From: Rhodobacteraceae bacterium HTCC2150
GTDB taxonomy: Bacteria; Pseudomonadota; Alphaproteobacteria; Rhodobacterales; Rhodobacteraceae
Direction: 5' to 3'
Assembly (NCBI GenBank): GCA_000169395.1
Contig: AAXZ01000005.1
Span: 88,517-152,516, forward strand
DNA: 64,000 bases
Below are positions 27,016 through 36,317 of the stretch, one piece after another. A program made the position numbers and the translations under genes. Each line of letters starts with the position of its first letter. Positions within the stretch are counted from its first letter, which is position 1. A model generated the notes under the pieces. The model saw nothing but the letters and a program-made list of their open reading frames with translations, searched no databases and was not told where the DNA came from.

Positions 27016-27702
27016 TTGCTGTTAAAAGATCACCGATACAGTCGAATTTTTCGCATTTTCATGCGCGCATTGGTTATTGTGGGTTTTGTCCTTGTCGTTC
27101 ATTGGTTGTTGTCATGGACGATGGACCAAATTGATAACAACGGCGAAAAAAGCCAATCTTTCATGTTAACAACGATAATCGTGCTGTTGTTATTGGCGCT
27201 CGCTGCTTTGATGGCGATCCCCTTTGTACCCGGTGTTGAGATTGCCATAACTTTGGTTATCCTAAAGGGGCCGGTAATTGCGCCGTTTGTCTATCTGGCG
27301 ACATTGTTTGGATTGATCCTTGCGTTCTTGGTTGGTCGACTAACACCCTATCCAGTTCTGCAACGCTTCTTTGCTGATTTTGGCATGGCGCGTGCTGCTT
27401 CCTTGTTGGATCGTTTAGCCCCGCTTGATACCGCCGCAAGATTGGCCATTTTACAAGATCACCTGCCGCAATTCATGCGCCCATTGGCGAAAAATTGGCG
27501 CTATCTTTTTCTTGCGCTGGTTCTGCAAATTCCGGGGAACAGCGTGATTGGCGGCGGCGGCGGCATCAGTTTGATGGCAGGAATAAGTAGACTTTTTGGC
27601 GTGAAGGGAACGATTTTCACCTTCATTCTTGCCGTCGCCCCTATTCCCTTGTTCATCTATTTTTTCGGCACAGATTTTTTAGCAAAAATGGGCGCAATTT
27701 GA
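27016..27702 (+). CDS. VTT/DedA-like membrane protein
   Basis: A 228-residue membrane protein with about five helices. The region IPFVPGVEIAITLVILKG to LAFLVGR and the later QIPGNSVIGGGGGI resemble the re-entrant loop signatures of VTT (DedA/TVP38-type) proteins, which scramble or move lipids; I am not certain of the assignment. The start is an unusual TTG at 27016, set by AGGA 8 bases upstream. That site is inside a 14-bp hairpin, so translation may be conditional. The gene follows the methyl-THF methyltransferase by 70 bases and precedes the corrinoid activator gene, but a C1 role is not suggested by its sequence. Confidence 0.65.
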   Translation: MLLKDHRYSRIFRIFMRALVIVGFVLVVHWLLSWTMDQIDNNGEKSQSFMLTTIIVLLLLALAALMAIPFVPGVEIAITLVILKGPVIAPFVYLATLFGLILAFLVGRLTPYPVLQRFFADFGMARAASLLDRLAPLDTAARLAILQDHLPQFMRPLAKNWRYLFLALVLQIPGNSVIGGGGGISLMAGISRLFGVKGTIFTFILAVAPIPLFIYFFGTDFLAKMGAI

Positions 27703-27780
27703 CCAAAATTGACGCGTCTCGGCTTTTCTTTCGCAGCGTTCTAGGTATGGTCAATCTGACATCAATTTAGGGTTCATCAG

Positions 27781-29820
27781 ATGAGCAATACCGATCCTCT
27801 CGTAATTTTCACACCCTCAGGCAAACGCGGGCATTTCCCTAAAGGGACGCCCGTTCTGACGGCTGCGCGCCAGTTGGGCGTTGATCTAGATTCCGTTTGC
27901 GGTGGTCGTGGTATTTGTTCGCGCTGTCAAATTACGCCATCAATCGGTGAATTTCCGAAACACGGCGTCACGGTCACTGATGATGCGCTATCCGAATGGA
28001 ACAAGGTTGAGCAACGTTACAAAGATATTCGTGGGTTGATCGATGGGCGTCGCCTTGGCTGTCAGGCGCAAATTCAAGGCGATAGCGTAATTGATGTACC
28101 CGCCGAAAGTCAGGTTCATAAACAAGTGATCCGAAAACGCGCCGAAGTGCGCGATATCACGATGAACCCCTCGACTCGGCTGTATTATGTCGAAGTGCAA
28201 GAACCCGATATGCACGAACCGTCTGGCGATCTGGAACGGCTAATTTCCGCGCTTCGAAACGAATGGGATTTGCCAGATTTAGCAATTGAATTCAATGTTC
28301 TATCCGCCCTGCAACCCGTGTTGCGCAAGGGCGAATGGAAGGTGACCTGCGCCGTTCATATGGGTGATGATCTGTCTGGTCCTCGGATCATTCAAATCTG
28401 GCCGGGTTTTCATGATGGCGCACTTTATGGTGTTGCGGTTGATCTTGGCTCGACAACAATTGCCGCGCATCTGTGTGATTTAAAAACCGGCGAAGTCGTT
28501 GCAAGTTCCGGCTTGATGAACCCGCAAATCCGCTTTGGCGAGGATTTGATGAGCCGTGTTTCATATTCGATGATGAACGCAGGCGGCGACAAAGAAATGA
28601 CCCTAGCGGTTCGCGAAGGCATGAACGCTTTGTTTGCTGAAATCGCCCAGCAGGCCGAAATTGAAATCGAACAAATTGTGGATGCTGTGTTTGTGTGTAA
28701 CCCAGTGATGCACCACCTGTTTTTGGGCATTGATCCGTTTGAATTGGGTCAAGCACCGTTTGCATTGGCAACTTCCGACAGCATGTCCCTGCGCGCCAGC
28801 GATCTGGATCTTGAACTGCACCCTGCTGCCCGGCTTTATATGTTGCCTTGTATTGCTGGCCACGTGGGTGCCGATGCCGCCGCAGTCGCCTTGTCAGAAG
28901 CACCAGATCAATCCGACGATTTGGTTTTGCTGGTTGATGTGGGTACCAATGCTGAGATTATTTTGGGCAATAAATCCAAGGTTCTGGCGTGTTCTTCCCC
29001 AACGGGCCCAGCATTTGAGGGTGCGCAGATTTCCAGCGGTCAACGCGCCGCACCTGGCGCCATTGAGCACGTAGAGATTGACCCTGTTACCAAAGAGCCC
29101 CGTTTTAAGGTCATCGGATCAGATCTTTGGTCAGATGAGGCCGGTTTTGACGTCAGCATCGCCACCACAGGTGTCACGGGAATTTGTGGATCAGGTATTA
29201 TTGAAATCGTCGCTGAAATGCGGATGGCTGGGTTACTTGATGCACCCGGTTTAATTGGCTCTGCAGAACAAACTGGTTCATCCCGTTGTTTCCTAGATGG
29301 GCGCACCAATTCTTACACGATTTGGCAGGACCCCAATGATCCAGCGCAGAAAATTACCGTAACCAATCGCGACATCCGCGAAATTCAAATGGCCAAAGCA
29401 GCCCTATATTCCGGTGCACGCTTGTTAATGGATAAATTTGAGGTCGATACTGTGGATCGCATTGTTTTGGCGGGCGCGTTTGGTGCGCATATTTCCCCCA
29501 AACACGCGATGGTTTTGGGCATGATCCCTGATTGTGAACTGGAAAAGGTAACATCCGCAGGTAATGCCGCGGGAACAGGTGCGCGTATCGCCCTGCTAAA
29601 TACCCAAGCTCGTAAAGACATTGAAAAAACGGTGTGTGCTATTCATAAAATTGAAACCGCGATTGAGCCACGCTTTCAGGAACACTTTGTCAATGCATCC
29701 GCCATTCCAAATGCGGTGGAACCCTTCCCTATCCTATCGTCAATCGTCAGCCTGCCAGTGGTGAACTTTAACACAGGTGGCGGCGGTGGTGGTGGGCGAC
29801 GTCGCCGATCACGTGGCTGA
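27781..29820 (+). CDS. Corrinoid-activating ASKHA ferredoxin protein (RACo/RamA-like, DUF4445)
   Basis: A 679-residue protein that should reduce an inactive Co(II) corrinoid back to Co(I) with ATP. An N-terminal plant-type 2Fe-2S domain has Cys40, 46, 49 and 94. A linker follows, then an ASKHA ATPase domain from about residue 220 (YGVAVDLGSTTIAAHLCDL, LLVDVGTNAEI, GICGSGIIEIVAEM, VLAGAFGAHI). Such activators serve methylamine, glycine betaine and acetyl-CoA-pathway corrinoid proteins. The C-terminal 17 residues (from 663) are a run of Gly followed by RRRRSRG, like the basic tail of the methyl-THF methyltransferase upstream. It likely works with that enzyme and an MttB-type methyltransferase such as the one at 50469. 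Confidence 0.88.
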   Translation: MSNTDPLVIFTPSGKRGHFPKGTPVLTAARQLGVDLDSVCGGRGICSRCQITPSIGEFPKHGVTVTDDALSEWNKVEQRYKDIRGLIDGRRLGCQAQIQGDSVIDVPAESQVHKQVIRKRAEVRDITMNPSTRLYYVEVQEPDMHEPSGDLERLISALRNEWDLPDLAIEFNVLSALQPVLRKGEWKVTCAVHMGDDLSGPRIIQIWPGFHDGALYGVAVDLGSTTIAAHLCDLKTGEVVASSGLMNPQIRFGEDLMSRVSYSMMNAGGDKEMTLAVREGMNALFAEIAQQAEIEIEQIVDAVFVCNPVMHHLFLGIDPFELGQAPFALATSDSMSLRASDLDLELHPAARLYMLPCIAGHVGADAAAVALSEAPDQSDDLVLLVDVGTNAEIILGNKSKVLACSSPTGPAFEGAQISSGQRAAPGAIEHVEIDPVTKEPRFKVIGSDLWSDEAGFDVSIATTGVTGICGSGIIEIVAEMRMAGLLDAPGLIGSAEQTGSSRCFLDGRTNSYTIWQDPNDPAQKITVTNRDIREIQMAKAALYSGARLLMDKFEVDTVDRIVLAGAFGAHISPKHAMVLGMIPDCELEKVTSAGNAAGTGARIALLNTQARKDIEKTVCAIHKIETAIEPRFQEHFVNASAIPNAVEPFPILSSIVSLPVVNFNTGGGGGGGRRRRSRG

Positions 29821-29973
29821 TCAAAGCGAGCGCTTGAAACACCAATAGACCGCCTTTTCTTCGCCGAGAGTTTTAACAATATTGCGCCCTGCATCTTTGC
29901 AGGCCCATTCGCTGTCAAAATCTATGCTCATCGGTGTGGCGCCGTTCAATACTAAGACAAAGACCCATGCCAT
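29821..29973 (-). CDS. Small 50-residue protein with a Cys pair
   Basis: A short frame from an ATG at 29973 to a TGA at 29821, directly abutting the stop of the corrinoid activator gene on the other strand. GGAG lies 7 bases before the ATG. The product starts with a hydrophobic strand (AWVFVLVLNGATPMSIDF), then has Cys near 28 and Cys near 46 (EWACKDAGRN, YWCFKRSL). Many bacteria carry such small proteins with this WVLV-x-NG-to-Cys layout and no known role, which makes this more than a chance ORF. It could be a single-helix or secreted peptide; no function is claimed. Confidence 0.55.
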   Translation of the reverse strand: MAWVFVLVLNGATPMSIDFDSEWACKDAGRNIVKTLGEEKAVYWCFKRSL

Positions 29974-30119
29974 GGTTAATCTCCTATTTCGTACTCGAAT
30001 TTTGGCTTCGGTATCACGGCGATCTTAAGACTAGGTTTCAGATTGCAAGAAAAGTGGTTGTATTCCAGCCATGCATCGGCATTCTGAAAGCTATTGATTT
30101 AACTATTTGGGGGGTGAAA

Positions 30120-31343
30120 ATGGCCAAAAATATTATCATTTGCATGGACGGCACTGGCAACGAGATCGAGAAGAAAGAAACCAACGTCTTGCGTTTCTTT
30201 CGCGCCCTTGACCGGACAGACCCCAAAAAACAAATCGTTTATTATCAACCCGGTGTCGGAACAATGGACAACGACAAGCTGGTCCTTAGGGTGACGCAAT
30301 CGTTGGTTTCTGTTGCGGGCTTGGCGTTTGGATATGGCATGGAGGACGATGTTTTGACCGCCTATAAATACCTTTGCACAAATTATCAGGGCAAAAAGAC
30401 AGGCGCTAAGGAACATGACCGGATCATGATCCTTGGATTTTCACGCGGTGCCTATGCAGCCCGCGTTTTAGCAGGTTTTATTCACAATTTTGGCCTTGTT
30501 CGGCCAACCGAATTGCATCTGATCAAACCCGTGTTTCGTGCCTATCGCAAAATTTCGCACTCAAAACCGGGCCCAGCTGCGGATAAGGTGTTTGATAACA
30601 TGCGCCGGTATCGGTCTGTCTTAAGGGCGTTTTCCGTTCCAATTAAATTTCTAGGCTTGTTTGATACCGTGTCATCAATGATCCGGATCAGATTTCGCAA
30701 GTTTTTCACGACAGGCAGCATTCTGGAATTCGGTACACACGCCAGCGTGAATAACAATGCCTCGGTTGAGGTTGTCCGCCATGCGGTATCAATTGATGAA
30801 AGTAGGTCGATGTTTCGATCCCAACTATGGGAAGAAGGCCAGGAATTTTACGGGAACCCATGGAAAAGTGGTACGCCCAAGCCGCAAGATACCAAACAAG
30901 TATGGTTCGCCGGCACACATAAAGACATCGGTGGTTCCGTACCCGAAGATGAATCCGGTATTTCAAAAATCACCTTCATGTGGATGAAAGAACAACTGGA
31001 CGCATTAGATTTAGACGGGACCAAAGTCGGGTTCCGTACCGCATATTTGAACAAATATATCCTAGGCAAAACCGCAGTAAATCGCGCAACCCATCAACTG
31101 CCCATCGGGACACCCAATTATGCGGGCATGATCCACAACACATTAAAGGGCGCGTGGCTGATCCTAGAGGTATTTCCAAAGTCAAAAGTGCGTCGACAGT
31201 GGCCGCGTCGTCGGGGGATCATCTATTATATCCCATGGGCAGAACCGCGCCCGTTCCCCAACAACGGAACTTTACATGAAAGTGTTACAGAACGTTTGAA
31301 TGATCCGAAATTGGATTACAAACCACGCAATATTTTACTTTAA
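30120..31343 (+). CDS. DUF2235 alpha/beta-hydrolase-like protein
   Basis: A 407-residue protein of the DUF2235 family. It opens with KNIIICMDGTGNEIEKK, has YYQPGVGT, and has the nucleophile elbow GFSRGAYAARVLAGF with Ser108, a Ser-hydrolase arrangement. Some family members are phospholipase effectors of type VI secretion (Tle1 class), but stand-alone copies with no secretion genes nearby, as here, have no known role. The frame runs upstream to 29934, yet the first part is not protein-like; the ATG at 30120 matches the family start. It is convergent with pgi, 9 bases apart. Confidence 0.85.
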   Translation: MAKNIIICMDGTGNEIEKKETNVLRFFRALDRTDPKKQIVYYQPGVGTMDNDKLVLRVTQSLVSVAGLAFGYGMEDDVLTAYKYLCTNYQGKKTGAKEHDRIMILGFSRGAYAARVLAGFIHNFGLVRPTELHLIKPVFRAYRKISHSKPGPAADKVFDNMRRYRSVLRAFSVPIKFLGLFDTVSSMIRIRFRKFFTTGSILEFGTHASVNNNASVEVVRHAVSIDESRSMFRSQLWEEGQEFYGNPWKSGTPKPQDTKQVWFAGTHKDIGGSVPEDESGISKITFMWMKEQLDALDLDGTKVGFRTAYLNKYILGKTAVNRATHQLPIGTPNYAGMIHNTLKGAWLILEVFPKSKVRRQWPRRRGIIYYIPWAEPRPFPNNGTLHESVTERLNDPKLDYKPRNILL

Positions 31344-31352
31344 CTTTGCCAT

Positions 31353-32960
31353 TTAAGATCTTGATATAAATTTCAAAAGTGATTGCGTTGATCCATCTTT
31401 GTGATCTGCGCTTTCTTTGCCTTGAACCATTGGCTCTAGCGCTGTGGCCAGTTCTTTGCCCAGCTCAACACCCCACTGATCAAACGAATTGATGCCCATA
31501 ATGACACCCTCTACAAAAACGCGATGTTCATAAAGTGCAATGATTTGCCCCAAAACAAACGGCGTCAAGCTTGGGTAAACCAAGGTCGTAGATGGGCGAT
31601 TTCCAGTGAACACGCGGTGGCGCGCTTGGCGTTCTAGTTCATCACCTGACAACCCCTTTTGGGCCATCAAACCACGCGCCGTTTCAAGATCACGACCCAG
31701 CATCAATGCCTCGGATTGCGCCAGGCAATTTGCCACCAACAGATCGTGATGATGGGCAAGCTCGGCCTCTTGCCCCTTTGCACCAATCATAAATTCACAT
31801 GGAATGACCTGACGGCCTTGATGGATCAATTGATAAAAGGCGTGCTGCCCATTGGTGCCAGGCTCGCCCCACACAATCGGGCCTGCTGGCATCGGTAAAT
31901 CATCGCCAGACATGGCAACACCTTTACCGTTAGATTCCATTTCCAATTGTTGAAAATATGCTGCCAGACGGCCCAATCGTTGCTCATACGGCAATACGGC
32001 TCGTGTTGGATACCCGCATACTTGATGATGCCAAATACCCACCAAAGCTAGCAATACAGGCATATTTTCCGCAAGATTGGCCTGTGTAAAGTGTTTATCC
32101 ATCGCCTCACCACCTGCCAAGAACGAACGGAAATCTTCCGCACCTACAGACAGCATGATAGAAAGTCCGATTGGCCCCCAAAGTGAGTATCGACCACCAA
32201 CCCAATCTTCAAAACCGAACACGCGTTCAGCAGAAATACCAAATTCACTGGTTTTTTCAGCCGAAGTTGAAAGTGCCGCAAACTGTGCGCCAGTATTCGC
32301 GACCGATTTCGCCATCCAATCGCGGGCGGTTGTGGCATTGGTCATCGTTTCAATCGTCGTAAATGTTTTTGATGCCACAATGACCATCGTGGTAGTCGGA
32401 TCAAGCCCTGCTAACGTGTCGGCAACGTCGGCGCCATCAACGTTTGATACAAAGTGAACGCGTGGCCCATCAGCAAACGCGGTCAACGCACGTACGGCCA
32501 TGGCTGGCCCCAAATCTGACCCGCCGATGCCGATATTAACGACATCAGTAATGGCACCGCCCTGCCCCATAAATGCACCGCTTCGTACATCCTCGGCAAA
32601 ACTTTCCATCCGCGCCAATGTAGCAAGAACATCAGGCATCACATCCTGACCATCAACCAAAACTGGCGTGCCGTTTACATTGCGCAAAGCCGTGTGCAAC
32701 ACAGCACGGCCCTCGGTTTCATTTATTGCGTCACCTTGAAACATGGCGTCGCGTTTGGCGACAAGATTAGCGCCTTTGGCAAGCGAAAGTAACGTATTTA
32801 GAGCGGTTGAATCGATATTGGTCTTGGAGAAATCGAACAACATCCCGTCGGTTTTGACCGAATATTCGGCGGCTCGCTTGTCATTTTCGAACAATTCAGA
32901 GATTTTTCGCGCTTGAACATTAGATTGGTGATCTGACAGTTCATCCCAAATATTTTGCAT
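31353..32960 (-). CDS. pgi: Glucose-6-phosphate isomerase
   Basis: Interconverts glucose-6-phosphate and fructose-6-phosphate. It has 535 residues, a usual length. The family motifs are present: [12 protein letters not shown], a run ending [24 protein letters not shown] and, near the C-terminus, [11 protein letters not shown] with the active Lys. AAGGA lies 7 bases before the ATG. It is third in the zwf-pgl-pgi unit, 33 bases after pgl. With zwf and pgl it lets hexose phosphates enter the Entner-Doudoroff and oxidative pentose phosphate routes, the usual sugar path in this group. Confidence 0.96.
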   Translation of the reverse strand: MQNIWDELSDHQSNVQARKISELFENDKRAAEYSVKTDGMLFDFSKTNIDSTALNTLLSLAKGANLVAKRDAMFQGDAINETEGRAVLHTALRNVNGTPVLVDGQDVMPDVLATLARMESFAEDVRSGAFMGQGGAITDVVNIGIGGSDLGPAMAVRALTAFADGPRVHFVSNVDGADVADTLAGLDPTTTMVIVASKTFTTIETMTNATTARDWMAKSVANTGAQFAALSTSAEKTSEFGISAERVFGFEDWVGGRYSLWGPIGLSIMLSVGAEDFRSFLAGGEAMDKHFTQANLAENMPVLLALVGIWHHQVCGYPTRAVLPYEQRLGRLAAYFQQLEMESNGKGVAMSGDDLPMPAGPIVWGEPGTNGQHAFYQLIHQGRQVIPCEFMIGAKGQEAELAHHHDLLVANCLAQSEALMLGRDLETARGLMAQKGLSGDELERQARHRVFTGNRPSTTLVYPSLTPFVLGQIIALYEHRVFVEGVIMGINSFDQWGVELGKELATALEPMVQGKESADHKDGSTQSLLKFISRS

Positions 32961-32993
32961 AAATTATCCTTATCTCTTTTTATTCAAACAAGG

Positions 32994-33665
32994 CTAAACA
33001 GCCCAATGGACCGACGCATTTTCCAACACAGCTTTGATGGGTGCATCAATCTCGTTTAATTTCATCGCAGCCTCAAGTGCCGTGCGTTTTTCTTCGCCCA
33101 TGATAAGTACATGGATGTGTTTAGCCGCCTTTAACACGGGCGCAGTTAACGTAATCCGAGGCTCACCCGCGCCCGCGGCGCGCATGGGTAACAATGTTGG
33201 CGCATCATCGGCGAGTGATTTCTCCAAAAGATCAGCACCTGGGAACAATGACGCGGTATGCATGTCGCCCCCCATTCCCAAAACCAGTACATCCAGCGGC
33301 AAGACCGCTTCTACCCCAACAGACAAGGCAGCAAGCCCTTCTTCTGGTGTTTCAGCATCCGCATAAAGTGGAATTAATTGCGCAACAGCCGCCTTGTTTT
33401 GTATCAAACGTGCCCGCAACAATGCGGTGTTTGAACGAGGTGACGTTTCAGGCACCCAACGTTCGTCATTCAGCAAGATCGCAACTTTGGACCATTCAAG
33501 ATCGGACTGGTTCAATCGATCAAACATAGGCCCGGGCGTGGTTCCACCTGGAACCGAGAGGCTTGCTGCCCCGTTTTTTTCAATTGCATAGCCAAGCTCA
33601 GCCGTAACAATGTCAGACAAACTGGCGATTAACGTTTCGCGGTTTGGATACGTAATAAACTTCAT
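32994..33665 (-). CDS. pgl: 6-phosphogluconolactonase
   Basis: Hydrolyses 6-phosphogluconolactone to 6-phosphogluconate. It has 223 residues of the DevB/SOL type, with SVPGGTTPGPMFDRL near residue 38, LNDERWVP and LGMGGDMHTASLFPG. The ATG overlaps the stop of zwf (ATGA), so translation is coupled. It is the second gene of the zwf-pgl-pgi unit. Length and motifs are normal. Confidence 0.94.
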   Translation of the reverse strand: MKFITYPNRETLIASLSDIVTAELGYAIEKNGAASLSVPGGTTPGPMFDRLNQSDLEWSKVAILLNDERWVPETSPRSNTALLRARLIQNKAAVAQLIPLYADAETPEEGLAALSVGVEAVLPLDVLVLGMGGDMHTASLFPGADLLEKSLADDAPTLLPMRAAGAGEPRITLTAPVLKAAKHIHVLIMGEEKRTALEAAMKLNEIDAPIKAVLENASVHWAV

Positions 33666-35122
33666 AGTTCTTCAATCTCGCGCCAGCGACGGCCATCTTT
33701 GTGCATAAGCATCATTGCATCTTCGGGCCCCGCGCTTCCCTGGTCATAGGCAATTGGTTTTTGACTCCGCTCGGCCCACCCTTTGATTATCGGATCAGTC
33801 CATTTCCAAGCCGCTTCAACCTCATCACCGCGCATAAACAGGGTTTGGTTGCCACGGATCACATCCATAATTAGGCGCTCATAGGCATCAGGCACATCCG
33901 CCGCCTTTTCTTCGCCAAACGCATCAGCAAACGTCATATCAAGCGGCACATCTATCAAACGCATGCCGCCAGGGCCCGGTTCTTTGATGGTCACACTTAA
34001 GTCCATACCTTCGTCAGGTTGCAGACGAATGGTTAATACATTGGCCTTCGAACCCGCATCATCATCAAAGATTGAATGCGGAATGTCCTTAAAGGTCACA
34101 ACGATTTCGCTCATCCGCGCCTTCATACGTTTACCAGTTCGCAAATAGAAAGGGGTGCCTTTCCAGCGCCAATTGGCAATGCCGACTTTCATAGCAACAA
34201 AACACTCAGTCTTGCTGTTTTCATCGTCGACTTCTTCCAAGAACGAGGGGCCTTCAACACCTTTACGGTACTGACCACGGACAATATCGTCATCCTCTAC
34301 TGGATCCAACGATCTGATTACTTTCAATTTTTCATCCCGAACAGCGTCAGGATCAAAATGGCTGGGGGGTTCCATCGCCGTCAGACACAAAAGTTGCATC
34401 AGGTGGTTTTGCACCATGTCCCGCATAGCACCAGACTTATTATAATAGGCCCCGCGCCCCCCAATCCCGACGGTTTCTGCCGCTGTGATTTGCACATGAT
34501 CCACATACTGCGCATTCCACAGAGGTTCAAAGAGCACGTTAGCAAACCGAAGCGCCATTAAGTTTTGAACAGTTTCTTTACCTAAATAGTGATCAATGCG
34601 GTAAATCTGACTTTCGTCAAAGTGTTCTGCCAAATCGCGGTTCAGCGTGCGTGCTGTTTCCAAATCACGACCAAAAGGTTTTTCCACAACGACGCGACTT
34701 TCAGCGTTTGCAATATTGTGACTGTGCAGACGCGAAGCCAGTTCGCCAAACAAGCTTGGGCCAACAGAAAAGTAAAACGCTTGAACAACATCAGGACGCA
34801 CTAACTTGGCAAGTTCTTTCCACCCATTTTCGCCCATAGCGTCAACGGTGACGTAATGAAACATCTTCAGAAACTCTGCTATTTGTTTCTTGTCTCGCTT
34901 ATTTTCTGCCACGAATTCATCAAATGCGTCAGAAACAAACTTGCGAAAACTTTTGTCCGAAAAATCGCCTCGGGCAGCACCGATAATTCGGCTGCCTTCG
35001 GCTATTTGTCCAGCCTGATAGCGGCGAAACAAACCCGGTAAGATTTTACGTCGGGCCAAATCACCCGTACCGCCAAAAATGACCAAATCAAAAGGGGAAA
35101 CTGGGATTATACGGGATACCAT
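33662..35122 (-). CDS. zwf: Glucose-6-phosphate 1-dehydrogenase
   Basis: Oxidises glucose-6-phosphate with NADP (or NAD) to the lactone. It has 486 residues. The nucleotide motif FGGTGDLARRK lies at residues 15-25, and the active site RIDHYLGKE near 177 holds the catalytic His. First gene of the zwf-pgl-pgi unit, with AGAGG before the ATG. Its promoter region (35165-35193) has a -10 box that overlaps a perfect LacI-type palindrome, so it is probably repressed by a LacI-family regulator encoded elsewhere. edd and eda are not in this window. Confidence 0.96.
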   Translation of the reverse strand: MVSRIIPVSPFDLVIFGGTGDLARRKILPGLFRRYQAGQIAEGSRIIGAARGDFSDKSFRKFVSDAFDEFVAENKRDKKQIAEFLKMFHYVTVDAMGENGWKELAKLVRPDVVQAFYFSVGPSLFGELASRLHSHNIANAESRVVVEKPFGRDLETARTLNRDLAEHFDESQIYRIDHYLGKETVQNLMALRFANVLFEPLWNAQYVDHVQITAAETVGIGGRGAYYNKSGAMRDMVQNHLMQLLCLTAMEPPSHFDPDAVRDEKLKVIRSLDPVEDDDIVRGQYRKGVEGPSFLEEVDDENSKTECFVAMKVGIANWRWKGTPFYLRTGKRMKARMSEIVVTFKDIPHSIFDDDAGSKANVLTIRLQPDEGMDLSVTIKEPGPGGMRLIDVPLDMTFADAFGEEKAADVPDAYERLIMDVIRGNQTLFMRGDEVEAAWKWTDPIIKGWAERSQKPIAYDQGSAGPEDAMMLMHKDGRRWREIEEL

Positions 35123-35155
35123 TACGGCCTCTTTTCACTTCTTTGCCAACAAAAT

Positions 35156-35193
35156 GTTAGCGCTAACCTATCTATTGATTGAAACATGCACAA
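35156..35193 (-). promoter_or_regulatory. zwf promoter with a LacI-type operator
   Basis: On the minus strand TTGTGC (35193-35188) and TAGGTT (35170-35165) are 17 bases apart. The perfect 12-base palindrome GTTAGCGCTAAC (35156-35167, central CG) overlaps the end of the -10 box, a position that suits repression. Confidence 0.7.
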
Positions 35194-35323
35194 CCAATAA
35201 TTCACTGTCTAGCACGACACTATAAAACCACAACAGTCATCACAAAACTGTCAGCCGTGCGCCTTTATGCTTTCTTTTGGGTAAAGGGCCTCATAGGCAT
35301 TATTCAAGCAAAAGGGTACGGGC

Positions 35324-36313
35324 ATGAAAGATCTGGAAACGTCAGCCACTGATCAAGCTGACAACAATGATGCGTCGAACGCGAATATCGGCAAGTTTGT
35401 TGATCCGAAAATCACCGCCAAAGGTGATACACGGGCAACTGTTGCCCTTAGCAATCCGCAAACGCTTTGGTTTAATACCGGCACACTTTGCAATATCGAG
35501 TGTGAAAATTGTTATATCCTAAGCTCGCCCAAGAACGACGCCCTTGTGTACATCACCGCAGATGAGGTTTCAGATTACCTAACGCAGCTTAAGGATCAAA
35601 ATTGGGGTGTGCGTGAGATTGCCTTTACGGGTGGTGAGCCTTTCATGAACCCCGAGATGATTGAAATCACTCGACGCTCGCTTGCGGCTGGATATGAGGT
35701 ATTGATCCTCACAAACGCCATGCGCCCGATGATGCGCAAATCCATGCAAGCGGGTCTATTGGAATTGAACGCGGCCTATCCTGGCAAGCTTACCATGCGC
35801 ATTTCTGTGGATCACTATGATGCCGACAATCACGACAAAGAACGCGGCCAAGGCAGCTTTGAAACCACCATCAAAGGGATGAGCTGGCTGCGTGACAACG
35901 GCATTGCCATGGCAACTGCTGGTCGCACGGTTTGGGGTGAAAACGATGCGCAATCCCGTCAGGGATATGCAGATCTATTTGAAAGAAACAACTTTAATAT
36001 CGATGCGCAAAACCCTGGAATGACAGTTTTATTTCCGGAAATGGATGAGAACATCGAGGTGCCTGAAATCACAACAGATTGCTGGGGCATTCTGAATAAA
36101 TCCCCCAATGACATTATGTGTTCTTCATCCCGTATGGTGGTGAAGCGCAAAGGTGCCGACAAACCCGCTGTTCTTGCGTGCACCCTTTTGGCCTATGCGC
36201 CCAAATTTGAGCTCGGTGAAACTTTGGCCGAGGCCGAACGCGACGTTGCCCTGAACCACCCCCATTGCGCCAAATTCTGCGTTCTTGGGGGCGCCAGTTG
36301 TTCGCGTAATTGA
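35324..36313 (+). CDS. Radical SAM protein of unknown function
   Basis: A 329-residue radical SAM enzyme. The 4Fe-4S site is C56-x3-C60-x2-C63 (CNIECENCY), followed by FTGGEPFMNPEM, the SAM-binding GGE motif. An additional set of Cys residues lies in the last third (DCWG, MCSS, LACTLL, HPHCAKFC, GASC), which could hold an auxiliary cluster as in SPASM-type proteins, though the spacing is not classical. I cannot name a substrate. The N-terminal 45 residues are polar and look disordered. It stands alone on this strand and converges with an arginase-family gene 4 bases from its end. AGGG precedes the ATG. Confidence 0.82.
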   Translation: MKDLETSATDQADNNDASNANIGKFVDPKITAKGDTRATVALSNPQTLWFNTGTLCNIECENCYILSSPKNDALVYITADEVSDYLTQLKDQNWGVREIAFTGGEPFMNPEMIEITRRSLAAGYEVLILTNAMRPMMRKSMQAGLLELNAAYPGKLTMRISVDHYDADNHDKERGQGSFETTIKGMSWLRDNGIAMATAGRTVWGENDAQSRQGYADLFERNNFNIDAQNPGMTVLFPEMDENIEVPEITTDCWGILNKSPNDIMCSSSRMVVKRKGADKPAVLACTLLAYAPKFELGETLAEAERDVALNHPHCAKFCVLGGASCSRN

Positions 36314-36317
36314 CTGA

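Noticed and set aside
30120..31343. Type VI secretion effector
   Set aside because: DUF2235 is shared with such effectors, but no secretion or immunity gene is near.
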